NCBI GenBank assembly: GCA_905160935.1
Contig: CAJHZI010000311.1
Location: 573,501 to 637,500, forward strand
DNA: 64,000 bases
Reading direction: 5' to 3'
From: Enchytraeus crypticus
Lineage: Eukaryota; Annelida; Clitellata; Enchytraeida; Enchytraeidae
The notes below the pieces were generated by a model. It ran no database searches. It worked only from the letters and a program-made list of their open reading frames with translations, and was not told the origin of the DNA. Position 1 is the first letter of the stretch. Each line of letters opens with the position of its first letter. The position numbers and the translations under genes were made by a program. Shown here piece by piece: positions 32,191 to 43,326 of this stretch.

Positions 32191-35100
32191 ATATATATAT
32201 CTATCTATTACTAGTACAATACATCAAAAAGCTGATCAGTTTATAATCTGGCACCCAATCGTCGGTAGAGTCTAATTCTAAGTTTCTAAGACTATGTTTC
32301 TTCTAACTTTTGGCTCATCAAGGCTAAGTAAAATTCTCCAAGCTTCCCGTAGGTTTTCACCAACAACAGCAACATTACCTTACATTCATATAGCATTCAT
32401 ATAGCATCTTCATTTCATTCATATAGCAACATTCAATATGTGCGGGTTCAAAACCTAGTCTCGCCCGTCACTGACATCGCTTTCGAATGGGGAAACTGAC
32501 GTAAACTTTTACCTTGAAGTCATCCTTGTTTCTGTCATTGGCTCGCACGATGCTGCTGTAGTATCGCTCTTCAGTCTGTCTTAACTTCTCCTCTGTCTTC
32601 AGACACTCCACTCTCTTCTCCTCCAATGACTGCTGCAGCAGTCTCAGCTGCTCGTTCCTCTCGCTCAGCTGCGCCATGTAACATTAAAATATAACGAGCA
32701 GCTAAGACTGCTACAGCAGTCTCAGCTGCTCGTTTCTCTCGCTCAGCTGCGCCATGTAACAGCAAAACAAGTGTCAAATAAACCTACGAACATACGCTAG
32801 TAGAATATATGAGATAAAATAGCTGTCAAATAAACCCACGAACATACGTTAGTAGAATACATGAGATAGAATAACTGTCAAATAAACCTACGAACATACG
32901 TTATTAGACTGTGTGAGATAGAATAACTGTCAAATAATCCTACTAACATACGTTATTAAACTCTATCAGATAGAATAACTGTATAATAGACCTACGAACA
33001 TACAATATTAGAATATACGAGATAGAGATAGAATGACTGTCAACTAAACCTACGAACATACATTTGTTGAATATACAAGATAGAACTGCTGTTGAATAAA
33101 CCTACGAATATACATTATTAGACTGTATGAGATAGAATAGCTGTCAAATAAATCTATGAACATCCATTACTTATTCTTCTCAACAGCTACAACAAAAACA
33201 ACACAATTTAGAGTGCTATCGTCGTCACTGATAACATTGTAGATTATACTGGACAATAGGTTAAACAAATATTAAAATGTAGAAATATCTCCGATTTTAA
33301 TTGCTGCAACGCTGCCTATTTGAGCACGTCCTATTATATCACATAAACTGAAGAACACATTTAGGTAATTATTGGCAATAATTAAGAGGTTCGCAGAATG
33401 AAAAGTTCAATAAAATTACATGCAATCTCATACGGATATCTCATACATTTTCTGTATACATGTAAAACTTTTTAAATTTATCTCAAATGCAGCAATTGAT
33501 AATACTTCAAAGTACAACCTGTTTGCAAAGAGAGAAAATGAGTAAAACCGGTTTAAGATTAAATCCAATCAGTACAATTTAGTTTAAGAATAATAATAAT
33601 TATAATAATAATAAAAGTTTAACGTCTGTTTCTTCATCCAGGGATGATGTCAGGGACGTCCCCACAGCACACAACACAACAGATCAATTCGCCCAGACCA
33701 ATCTGCAAAAGAAATGTACTGAGGAAAAGTAAGGTCCTAAACAAAAGCCAGTCCGGTGATCAAAAATGGTCAGGGTAGATTGAATAAACATTACCTGAGT
33801 CTCAAGTGACCTTGCTTTGCTCTCAGCGGCACGAATCAAAGAATTTCTGTGATCCAACTGTTGTTCCATGTCCACCAGTCGAGTATCCTTACTAGCCTGA
33901 TCCCTGTCCAGAGCTTCATTCTCCTTCTTCAACTGCACTATCTCGTCCATCAGGATCTTCTTCTCCTTCAGATGAGTCTCTAAATTACAGTTTAGCCAGA
34001 GTAGTTGAGAATAAACACAAAAAAAGAGAAAATTATAGGAAAACTTACGTCAGTTCTACTACGGCTGGAGCCAGTGGCGACGTCGGTAAAATACTCGACC
34101 CCGGATCAGTACATGAGGGGTTCAAATCCTGGGCTCGCCCATCACTGACAGTGCTTTCGAGTGAGTAAACTGAAGTTAGCCTTAGCTTTACTAGCTTTAG
34201 TATCTTAAAGGGACCAATAAAAGTGATTATATGATTGGAGCATTGCAAATTTGTTTTAAGATTATATATTTTTATACACAAAGCCTTTTATACATATCTC
34301 ATAGTTCTTAGATTTTTTCCGTTCTCTATATATTTAAGATCTTCCCTATTTTCAGTTTAAGCAAAGCAGTTATTAAGAGATGGTTGATTTCGCTTCAGAT
34401 GGAATTAAAGCAATTATACAATCATCTGGCGAAGCCTAGGTAAGTGAATTTATGAACTCTGAGATACAAATCAATGTGTAGAGATTATGGTTATCCTGTA
34501 AAAAAGTCTCAAATTGATCCTGATGTGGTTAAATAAGTTTTCATTTACAGTGATATTAATACTTAATAGTAATAAACAAAATCATGATAAAAATAATTAT
34601 AATATTAATAATAATAATAATAATAATAATGATAATAAAAATAATAACAATAATAATAGTAATGACCATAATAATAATAATAAAGTGAATTTATATGAGT
34701 GCTGCTCAATCCAATAAGCCTCAGTAGTTTTAATGTTGTTATTGAAAGCGATCGAATAAAACTGTCTTATGCTTCCTCTGAACGCTCAGAAGAGATAGAT
34801 ATGACTGTATATAATAATAATAACAATAATAATAATAATATTATTAATAATTATAATAGTAATAATAATAATGCATATGCTTTCAATGATCTTGCAAAAA
34901 TTCCTTGCAGTCTGCAGTAGCAATACTTTAAAACAACTGGATGACCTTGAGCAGTAGGGCTTTATTATTACTATACTATAGTTTTATTATTCATTGCTTG
35001 AACTATTTTTATTAAACTTAATTCTTTACATACAGAGTAAAAATATAATGATAATAATAATAGTAATATCAATACTAATAAAATACTAATAATAATAATA

Positions 35101-38085
35101 TAAATGTGGCAGGTGCACAAATTTTTCAGAAATTTTTTTCAACTCATACCTTCTGCTGTTTTAAGTTTTCGAGTCATGGAATCTTTATCTTTCTGATAAA
35201 CCTCTGCACTGGTCTCCAAAACCTTTAAATCTGATCTTGCCGTATTCAGTTCACTGTTTAATTCCTAAAGAAGGAATACAATGGTCTCATTTACGGTACA
35301 CAAAATTAGGCATAAATACATAAAAAAACAATATTATATATATAAAATAAAGTTCAATTATTTAAATTAGTCTCAGAGTGATAAATGAAAGAGCATAAAT
35401 TCTATGAAGCTTGAAGCTGGATTTTAAGTAGTATAAAGTTAAGTTATCAGTTAAGATTTTTAAAAATTCCGATATATTCAGTATTTCATTATACTATTAA
35501 ACCTACTTGGTAAATCAATATTTAATTAAATTTGAAACCATGTAAAATTCAACATATACATTAGAGATGCATCATATTCGTATAGTTTTGTTATTAATCA
35601 TCATAAACTTCTGAACTACCTGCAGTTTTCCAATCATTCTCTTAGCCTCTGCAGTCATCTGAGGCTGAAGTTCACTTGACTTTCTCGCTTGTTCACGCCT
35701 TTGATTAGAAACGAATTAAGTCAAACTTCGCTGTAGTCATTTTTAAAGTCACAGTTGGCTAGTTATGCTATAGATTGATATGATTGCACATTTAGTGTGG
35801 AGAAAATCCAGTGTTAGTTTTACCTTATCATTTTATTAGTATTGTGCAATACACTTGCAATGGCCCATATAACTATACTACATAGATATATCTAAAAACA
35901 TTGAGACCATTTGCAAATGAACTCAGATTTGACGGATAGCGTCATTCAGTGGGGGACCAAATATTAAATTCTTATTGAGTCTGTCTAAATCCAACTTACA
36001 GAATTATTAAAGCACCATAAATGCTACTCAATATTTAAATAATTGATAAAAAAGTATTACAATAAGTGGTACTTAAATTTTAAACAATCAAATAAAGTAG
36101 CATAACAAAATTAAACAGGACAAAGGATACAGAAAATTTGCCTCAAGCTCAAGAAAATAAACTTGTTGCTGAAGATTCTTAATGTATTCAGCTTCTATTC
36201 GTCGAATATCAGTAGAATTCTGCGTCCCACTGAAAAATTAGCACATAAAAAGGTTGGTAGAAAACGTCTTTGTGACATTAAACTAAGCGTACATTACTGA
36301 AACAGTTGTGTTACAGAGATAGACATGTTATTTAAATCGCAAATTCAATGCAGTCAAACAGAAAAATTAAAGCCATAAAGCTGGAAAAAAGCTAGTGTTA
36401 ACGTCAATTTCCTCGCTCTCAAGCGATGTCAGCGATCGGCGAGCCAAGGATTTGAACCCCGCATATACTGATCCGTGGTCGATAACCTACTGACATCACC
36501 CCTGGCTCCAGCCCGTGGCGATGTCGGTAACTATGATCTACAAAGAACAATAGTCAGATGACCCAAAGATAATGACGATTATATTTAATAAGAGAAGATG
36601 AGGAACTATATGATACTTAAATGATGAAAGCAAAAAAATATACCAAAACACTACCCACACAGCAATAACAATGATCAATAAATTAAGTAATTTATTTATA
36701 CAGCACAAAGTCTATACTACCTAAGTCCTTAAGCATAACTAGGCTTACACAGTCATATTAAATACTAAATCTTATCTAAAGAAAGTAGTGAAGGGCACTA
36801 ATATTTTTTGTATTTAAAGTTTTTGTAACTTTTAAATAAAAAAGACAAACTCTTATTTTTTACTTTAAAAAAGTTTGAATTAAACTTTTTGAAAACTTTA
36901 ACTTTGAATTTTTCTCAACCTTCTTCAGTTTTTAAAAACGGTTGCAAAAATGATAAAATTGAATACAACATACAAGTTTTTATTTAATATATATATATTT
37001 TAAAGTATTTAAATTTTTAAATGACTTTTTAAAATAGACTTAGATTTATAACTAAAATGTCAATATTTGCCCATCATTAACTGAGAGTTACTAATTCAAC
37101 ATTCATATTTCAGAGTTTTTGAGCTCAAGCATTTGTCAATCTAAGAAAGATTTCTAGAGAAACTTTTCAATATGTACATTTTTCTGTGATTCTACAGAGA
37201 ATATCCTAAATTATGTAAACGATGTACTTTATTTGTAGAACACTACAAATGGTAGAATCTACCAACTTGCTGGTAACTCCCATGACTGCGACGTTATTGG
37301 CAGAGAGATTGCCAGTGCTCTGCCTAAGTGAACTTGATCCCAGTGGTCTGCGAAAAGAATCTGCCGAGCCGCCTAAAAACATAATTCAAAGATATATTTG
37401 TCAATCTAAGAAAGATTTCTAGAGAAACTTTTCAATATGTACATTTTTCTGTGATTCTACAGAGAATATCCTAAATTATATAAACAATGTACTTTAATTA
37501 ATTAATTAAATTGGTGAAATAGTGTTCATGCAGTCTAATTTAATTCAATTGACTTGCAATAAACCTATGGCTTTCCTTTTACCACAACCTTTTAGAAATG
37601 CAAATGAAGATTTACTTAACGTCATCTCTCCCTCTGATTGAACGCGTTAATTTATTAGTTTAAAAATATTTTTAAGCATACATAGCCCTAACATTCCACT
37701 GTGTTTGCTCTTATAGAAATTGGAATCATTATAGATACGGTGAATTCGTATAACCATATACCGGTATTCAATGGATAATTCGATTAGTCTATCCATAATC
37801 ATTTTTAGAATTTTGCTAGCACGTCATTAATTCCAGATGCCTTCACTTTCTTTAATAGCGTCATAATTTCTTCTTTCATTAAGCGATATCAGATCCTCTT
37901 TGATCATCTATCACATTTTCTACTAATTCAAAATTTCCTTCCTTTGGCTGCACATTAATAATGACATTTAATTCGAAAAAGACAAATAATTTAAAGGTAT
38001 ACTTGAAATTATGCGTACCTTTTGTCACTTTATTAGTGGATTTTGTATTTGTATTATTGTTGAAAGGTAGCATGCGCTGCGACAT
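28279..38085 (-). CDS. Conserved coiled-coil protein, 11 exons, name not recognised
   Basis: Exons: 38085-38019, 37372-37267, 36229-36131, 35698-35620, 35264-35150, 33979-33795, 32668-32513, 31659-31498, 30677-30501, 29367-29200, 28512-28279; 1548 nt, 515 residues, phases consistent throughout. The first about 65 residues are Ser/Asn-rich and probably disordered. From about 68 to 500 there is nearly continuous heptad-type coiled coil rich in Glu, Lys, Gln and Leu, broken by a Ser/Gly-rich hinge at about 326-355. The best conserved-looking block is IEAEYIKNLQQQVYFLELE followed by LREQARKSSELQPQMTAEA (about 70-110). The codon for its LREQ leucine is split across exons 3 and 4, which confirms that junction. 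It may be a ciliary or centrosomal scaffold, but that is only a guess from composition. The E2 donor (AA|GTTGGT) was chosen for phase. Confidence 0.82.
29380..29650 (+). repeat. 19-base minisatellite next to a splice acceptor
   Basis: ATAAGATTAAAGCATAATT repeated about 14 times with two ATTAGATT variants; starts 13 bases from coiled-coil exon 10 (edge 29367). A degenerate remnant recurs at 29845-29935. Confidence 0.95.
30680..30910 (-). mobile_element. Dispersed repeat E with tRNA-like GATTCGAACCC
   Basis: GTGAAATGATCAACTATG, TTGATATCTATCAC and CCAGTCCAGTGAATGTCCG, then GAGATTCGAACCCACGAGG, whose complement looks like a Pol III B box. Related pieces at 17670-17990 and, in the other direction, 38688-38752. 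Confidence 0.55.
31933..32407 (+). repeat. Direct duplication of about 206 bases, offset 268
   Basis: 31933-32138 and 32201-32407 read as identical (CTATCTATTACTAGTACAAT to CATTCATATAGCAT), each preceded by a (TA)n tract. Intron 7 of the coiled-coil gene. Confidence 0.9.
32437..32512 (+). mobile_element. SINE family A, truncated, ending at a splice donor
   Basis: From the B box (GGTTCAAAACC) to the tail end, which overlaps the donor of coiled-coil exon 7 (GTAAAAG read on the minus strand). Confidence 0.75.
32625..32760 (+). repeat. Tandem duplication of the start of coiled-coil exon 7 and its acceptor
   Basis: GACTGCTGCAGCAGTCTCAG through CGCTCAGCTGCGCCATGTAA occurs at 32627-32682 and again at 32707-32760. 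In the second copy one change gives CTGTAG, a stop in the exon frame, so it looks like a dead partial exon. Confidence 0.85.
32765..33165 (+). repeat. 52-base minisatellite
   Basis: Units contain GATAGAATAACTGTCAAATA then AACCTACGAACATACGTTA, about seven diverged copies, starting directly next to the exon duplication. Confidence 0.9.
33590..33785 (-). mobile_element. SINE family B, long copy
   Basis: Second long copy matching 11672-11870, with an (ATT)n tail at its 3' end. It ends about 10 bases from coiled-coil exon 6 (low edge 33795). Confidence 0.75.
34063..34199 (+). mobile_element. SINE family A, near-full copy
   Basis: GGCTGGAGCCAGTGGCGACG head, GGTTCAAATCC B box and the standard tail. 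Intron 5 of the coiled-coil gene, antisense. Confidence 0.85.
34590..34690 (+). repeat. (AAT)n-type microsatellite
   Basis: Imperfect AAT/AAC repeat in intron 5 of the coiled-coil gene; a second stretch lies at 34810-34872. Asn-rich frames there are artefacts. Similar tracts: 3885-3925, 13235-13280. Confidence 0.9.
36380..36530 (-). mobile_element. SINE family A, near-full copy
   Basis: Reverse-strand copy; the head is followed by a partial second head (GTGGCGATGTCGGTAA at about 36515-36530). Intron 2 of the coiled-coil gene. Confidence 0.8.
37132..37496 (+). repeat. Pair of about 100-base direct repeats flanking coiled-coil exon 2
   Basis: TTTGTCAATCTAAGAAAGAT through AACGATGTACTTTA at 37132-37231 recurs at 37397-37496 with two or three differences. 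Exon 2 (37267-37372) sits between them. Confidence 0.9.
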
Positions 38086-38687
38086 CTTTTACATTACCAA
38101 ACACAGCAATGGCTCAACAGCTGAAAAATTAAAAATATAGTAAAACCTTTTTATTTAAAAAAATTATTTACAAACAAGCAAGAACGATATGGCGTCCTAT
38201 CGCTGCCATGACAACCACTTCCATAGATATCTTTCATTTAGTTTTAGGTTAGTTTCAAAACAATCAGTTATTTCATTCAATAAAATAGTCCCATAGTCCT
38301 AACCCTACTCTTGATACTACCTCAAGCCCGAACAATAGGACATGCCTGTATATGAATGTGTGAAAGCAAAAGAAAATATATAAAGTTAAGAATGGCAAAA
38401 TAAATTGCATTTATATCTGCCTGGCATCTTGTAAAGACGCCATGAAATGTTCACCTTGATGAAGATTTAAATATACCTGGCCTCCGTACATTTGCCGACA
38501 AAGTTTTGAATTAAACAAAGCACTCCTACACGAATAAATCAATTGATGATTAAATGATTCTAAATAAATTAGTCGCAGGTTCTTCTGAAGATTATTTCAA
38601 ACAAACTCCTGCCTCCTCCTCAAACAAAAAACAAAACAACAACAAAAACTCCTGGAAAATGGACTAAATAGCCTAACGGATATAACA

Positions 38688-38752
38688 TGTGGTATTAAAA
38701 GTGATCGATATCAACATAGTTGATCATTTCACTATAATGTGTGTTATTATTA
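38688..38752 (+). mobile_element. Fragment of dispersed repeat E
   Basis: Complementary to 30700-30765 over nearly 60 bases (CATGTGGTATTAAAAGTGAT and CATAGTTGATCATTTCAC). Confidence 0.65.
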
Positions 38753-38799
38753 TTAACTCAATGCTGAATTGTTCCAGAAATGTACGTGTAACTTTCAAA

Positions 38800-38940
38800 T
38801 ACTTTGGACTGAATTTCTGGATTTTGGAATTTGCACCCTTTTTGGACCTTCTATTTTTGCTCGCCGGCTTGATTTTGTCTCAATAGTGTTCGATGTTGTC
38901 ATTGATGACTGTAGCACTCTAATTGTTGTTATTATTAAAT
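38800..38940 (+). mobile_element. SINE family D copy between two divergent genes
   Basis: Full forward copy in the 1.4-kb region between the coiled-coil and Ly6 genes, with (ATT) tail. A partial reverse copy follows at 39040-39125. Confidence 0.75.
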
Positions 38941-39490
38941 AATCTTAATGAATAGTAGTTATTTATAACAACAACAATAATTCCAGAGCTATAACTATTT
39001 AATGCTGATGATGCTCTTAATAACAATTATATATAAGTAACGTCCAGCACTATTGAGCCAAATCCAATCTGACGAGCAAAATATCCATTCCATAAGTGAT
39101 GCAATCTCAGGAAAATCAGTCTAAACGTAGTGAATTGTAGGAAAGGAAGCATCGACTCATGTACATAGAATAAGAAATTTTAAAGGATTTTAAAAAGGTA
39201 AACCAATACAATATCTGTCTTCAAATTTCTTAAACTTGATTCCGTGTTTCATTTTATGCAGTGCAACTCTAGGTTTTATTGTCTCCAGAGGTCATCTGAA
39301 AAATTCATTGCTCGATGTTGTAATAAACAACGGCCGGATCAAGTAATCGCTTCTCTATTTTTTATAGTTACAAGGGTACCGCTGACGGATTGTTTACCTG
39401 TTGTTTACCTGACTATACACACCTGTCGATTTATAAACAAAATATAAAATATTTATTCCAGCTTTAACGTCAGGCGAATGTTCTTTTAAG

Positions 39491-41406
39491 ATGGACATAA
39501 AATTAGACGCCATTTTAAAATCAATAGCGGCTGTGATATTCATCGCATGCATTGGAACAGGTTAAATAATTTTTTATTGAAAGGGATATTATTTAATATT
39601 AGGCATAAAACTCGGTATGTTATTTGTAAAAATAGAATTAAAAAAGTGAACCCGACTTCCACAGAACCACTAACCAAATTTCTTATAGATAAGCTTCAAG
39701 CACATACGAGCAAAATTTAGGTTGCTATATAAGCACTCTTAAATACTGTCGTATGAAGATTAATTCGGCTACTGGAAGTTGTCACGTTTACAGTGTTTGA
39801 TTTCTGCAGTCTAATCACTAATTTTGTCGTTAATATGAAAGACCCACTTTTGAATAGAATCCATAGAGCGCAGGCAGAACTCTATCTAATTTGTAATGAT
39901 CATCCACAGCTTTTAGTTACGTATCACGAAGGGATGCAGGTCTTAGTCATCATGGAGAACCAGCAGTTGTTTATTTTGTATAGAATTTGATATCTTTGTG
40001 GCTTTAAATGTACAGTATCCTGTCAGAACTACATCATAGCAAATGAAGTGCCAGAGGATCTGATGGATTGCTATGAATGCAACGTATGGAAGGCTGGATA
40101 TGGTCAGCTCTGCGATAACCCGAGGATCAGGCACAACTGCTACGCCTGCGTCAAAGTAGAAACAATCATCTTCATGGGTTACTACAAGAATACTCCAAGA
40201 TGTAAGTTGAACTTTATTGTGTTTTATTTATATTTGTGTCAATGACCTTCAAATTGTTAGAATAGTATCTAAGGCAGCTTAAAAAATCTGTACAGGATTT
40301 TAAAAATATTATGTGATTTTTTTACTTCCCATTTAGACAACAGCAGAGCATGGCTCTAAGAATTTTTGCCTCTACGGAGGTATTATTTCAATTTACTTTT
40401 GAGTCAGAGTGTAAAATATCATATGACATCACTCCAACCATTTGTTCTTGCACAAGTTTCTAAATTTAAAGTGGAATAAAGTTCTCGTAGATGGCTTTAG
40501 AATATTGCACAATGAACTCCTAGTGATCTCACCAGAGGTTATTGACATTTCTGTGCTGTATTATATAGTTGGAGATCAGGTGTATTATGCACAGAGTTTG
40601 ATATCATTAATTTTATTTGATTAAACTGCAATAACTATAGGAAATGTTCTAATATACATCTGCAATGATTAACAGAGGCATGATAAATTATGTGTTAAAA
40701 TGTAATTAATTTTAATTATCTAACATATATTTTGTTTTAAAAATTACTTTAGAACTGCAGATTATGTTATAATTTTTTATTGGCATAGTTTTAGTAAGTT
40801 TGTACCCTAGTAATATTAAATTTTAGATCTAATTAGTACTAGAAGGCATTGTAGTAAAAGTTAAAGATTGAATGGATTATGGGTGAATTTATTAATACTT
40901 TCATTAAAAGTCATGTATAATCATCTCTACTATTGCATATACATCACCCCTGATTGACTTATAATATAGTAGTAGATTTTCATTTTTGATTTACATTACA
41001 TGAGACATTTCATTTTATATTTTCATTTTTTTAGATTGATATCGGCTTGGATTTGGTTTCACGGTGTTTTGTGTTATCATTGATATCAGTAGCAATTTTA
41101 CTGTGTGTGGTTACTGTTGTTCCTGCTGCAGTCTATCTTTCTTTCCGCATATTTTATTCTTTCACTGGTTTATTACAATTTCTACATTAAATTTCAGATA
41201 CGACCGTGATTTCAAGAGCCTGTGCTAACAGTAAGAGCGTTCCATTCTACCACGAGTGTCAATACTTTACAACTGGTGATGGCCACAGCAGAAGATGTTA
41301 CTGCAACACCAAGCTCTGTAATTCTGCAGAAAAGACTGTTCCAAAATCACTTCCAATTTTCCTCGGCTTTATTGCATTAGGATTTGGTCTCTTTAGATAT
41401 GCATAA
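39491..41406 (+). CDS. Ly6/uPAR three-finger-domain protein, GPI-anchored, 3 exons
   Basis: Exons: 39491-39560, 40040-40201, 41198-41406; 441 nt, 146 residues. Both introns are phase 1, the classic Ly6 gene layout. Exon 1 encodes a signal peptide (MDIKLDAILKSIAAVIFIAC). The mature part has ten cysteines: CYEC (34-37), Cys48, Cys57, Cys60, Cys86, Cys98, CYC (111-113) and Cys118-Asn119, matching the three-finger pattern that ends in C-N. The C terminus is hydrophobic (PIFLGFIALGFGLF), as expected of a GPI-anchor signal; the attachment site is probably near Asn119-Thr124. Known insect relatives act in septate junctions, membrane trafficking or ion-channel modulation, but which role applies here cannot be told. 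It starts about 1.4 kb from the divergent coiled-coil gene, so they could share a promoter region. Confidence 0.9.
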
Positions 41407-41605
41407 AACTGTTAAATTTTTGCTTAACTATTTCTTTAAACTGTATTTTATAGTGACTGATACGAAATTTATTTGCATTTGAATCTTATCATGAATTTTA
41501 ATTGCTATTCTAGCTAGATGTGGCATAGAACTGGTTACAGTTTTACATTGAGTTTGAGACATTTCTGACATCTCCTTCGATTGAGGAATCGGACGTTAAG
41601 TGATC

Positions 41606-41720
41606 GTCATCACCATCTTCCCTTGACTCTCAGTTTATATAGGGTTGGGATACGAACAGACCTTCTCCAATCCTCTCTGTCCCATAGCATATCATCAGTC
41701 AATCCCGTGTTTAACTGAGA
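41606..41720 (+). mobile_element. SINE family C copy
   Basis: CATCTTCCCTTGACTCTCAG through CATATCATCAGTCAATCCCG, 200 bases after the Ly6 stop codon. Confidence 0.7.
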
Positions 41721-42322
41721 TGTGATTTTACTGCAAGATTTTATTCTGATATAACTCTGAAATGATGTGTGAGTTTAGGTTTCTCTTATGCTGAGGTTAC
41801 ATGACAATATTCAGGTTCATCTAATATTATTCATCTTTCAAAAATCATATACAGCATTCATGTGGTTTCGGAGAAATGTAGAATAATAGTGTAGAATAAT
41901 AATTTTTCTGTTTTGCTAATGCAAGTGTAAAATAACTTTAACTGCCACCTGGTTACTGATTTTTATCCATTTCAATGTTTTACTGCTATTATTATTTTAT
42001 GTAATGATTATTTCAATTATATTTCGTGTATATCCGTGATGGAACAAAGATTTTGAAAATAGTTCAGCAGAATAGAAAAAGTTTCGTAAAAGCCGACGAA
42101 AGTAAATACTGAGGAGAAAAATTAAATTTTTGTAACAAATCATATTATAACTTTGCTAGCACAAAGTGTAATTTTAGATGCTAAACGCACAAAGTTATTG
42201 GGAATGAAGGACTTTTTCCACTGATTTATGATATGCATATTAAACAATGAGATAGTCGACCACACATTTAGTTTTGATCTTGTACAGGTATGGTGTTAGG
42301 TTGATGTATTTAATCCGACTTT

Positions 42323-42462
42323 TGGCTGGAGCCAGTGGCGGTGTCGGTAAGATATCCGACCGCGGATTAGTATGTGTGGGTTCAAATCCTGGGCTCTCCC
42401 GTCACTGATGTAGCTTTCGTGAGATGAAATTGACGCTAGCATCGGTTTTACTTTTAAAGCTT
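42323..42462 (+). mobile_element. SINE family A, near-full copy
   Basis: Full head with GGTTCAAATCC; the tail is diverged. Lies about 0.9 kb downstream of the Ly6 gene. Confidence 0.85.
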
Positions 42463-43252
42463 TTAATCATAATGATTCAAAACGTGTAGACTGTATTATA
42501 ACTTAGCACGTTACTCTAAACGAATATCTGCCTGTAACTGAATTTATTATACTATAATTTGTACGTGAAACTGAGCAGATTTAGAAAGTATCAAGTAAAC
42601 GATTTATAAAATTAGTGATTGTATACCTCTTGTGGTTCAAATGTTTCACGATATTATTGTGCAATGCGAAATATACACTTGATCAGTTCAAAATCTTGTG
42701 AATATTCCAGGATTGCTAAATAATTTTTGTACAAAAGTCCGTATTGCCTTTTTAATGTTTTATATTATATATCTTCAATTAAGAACCATTAAATGCGAAA
42801 GAAAATATCAGCAAATTTGCATTTGACTATGATACAATTCTGCATTCCACGTTCTGTGATCTTAAGTAGTATACGTCTATCGGAAATGAACAGTCTATAC
42901 AAAAAACTGTCAATAATGTTTACAATGGTTTTGTGACAAATACTCTTTAAATAAAATTTCGAACATCTTAAATATAAATTTTAAATAATAACAATATTAA
43001 CAACAACAATATTCATAACAATTTTTAACAACAATACAATTAGAATGCTACTGTTGTCCATGACAACATTTAGCACTAGCTTCAACATTACTTAATAACG
43101 AAAACTGTAATTATATAAAATCTATTAAAACTGAAGATATTTTATCAATCTAGAGCAAGAATGGGTCAGTAATTGAAGTATTAATAACAGTAGTGTAATG
43201 TATAAGAATTAATGATCTTGCTAATCAGTCAGCTGATTGGTGGGGAGCAATT

Positions 43253-43326
43253 TTCTATGATATCGGAGTTGGTGAAGAGCGAGACGGGAGGGAGATCTGA
43301 GTGCAGATCAGCCGATATCACATAGA
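43253..43326. repeat. Imperfect hairpin with nested palindrome
   Basis: TTCTATGATATCGG at 43253-43266 pairs with CCGATATCACATAGAA at 43311-43326 apart from two extra bases. Inside lies GATCTGAGTGCAGATC, an exact six-base inverted repeat. No gene is near; function unknown. Confidence 0.7.

Larger units (their letters stand above)
38086..39490. promoter_or_regulatory. Intergenic region between divergent genes, probable promoter region for both
   Basis: The start codons of the coiled-coil gene (-) and the Ly6 gene (+) face away from each other across 1.4 kb. The region also holds a repeat E piece and a family D SINE. I see no clear TATA box or CpG-rich core, so the promoter call rests on position only. 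Confidence 0.4.
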
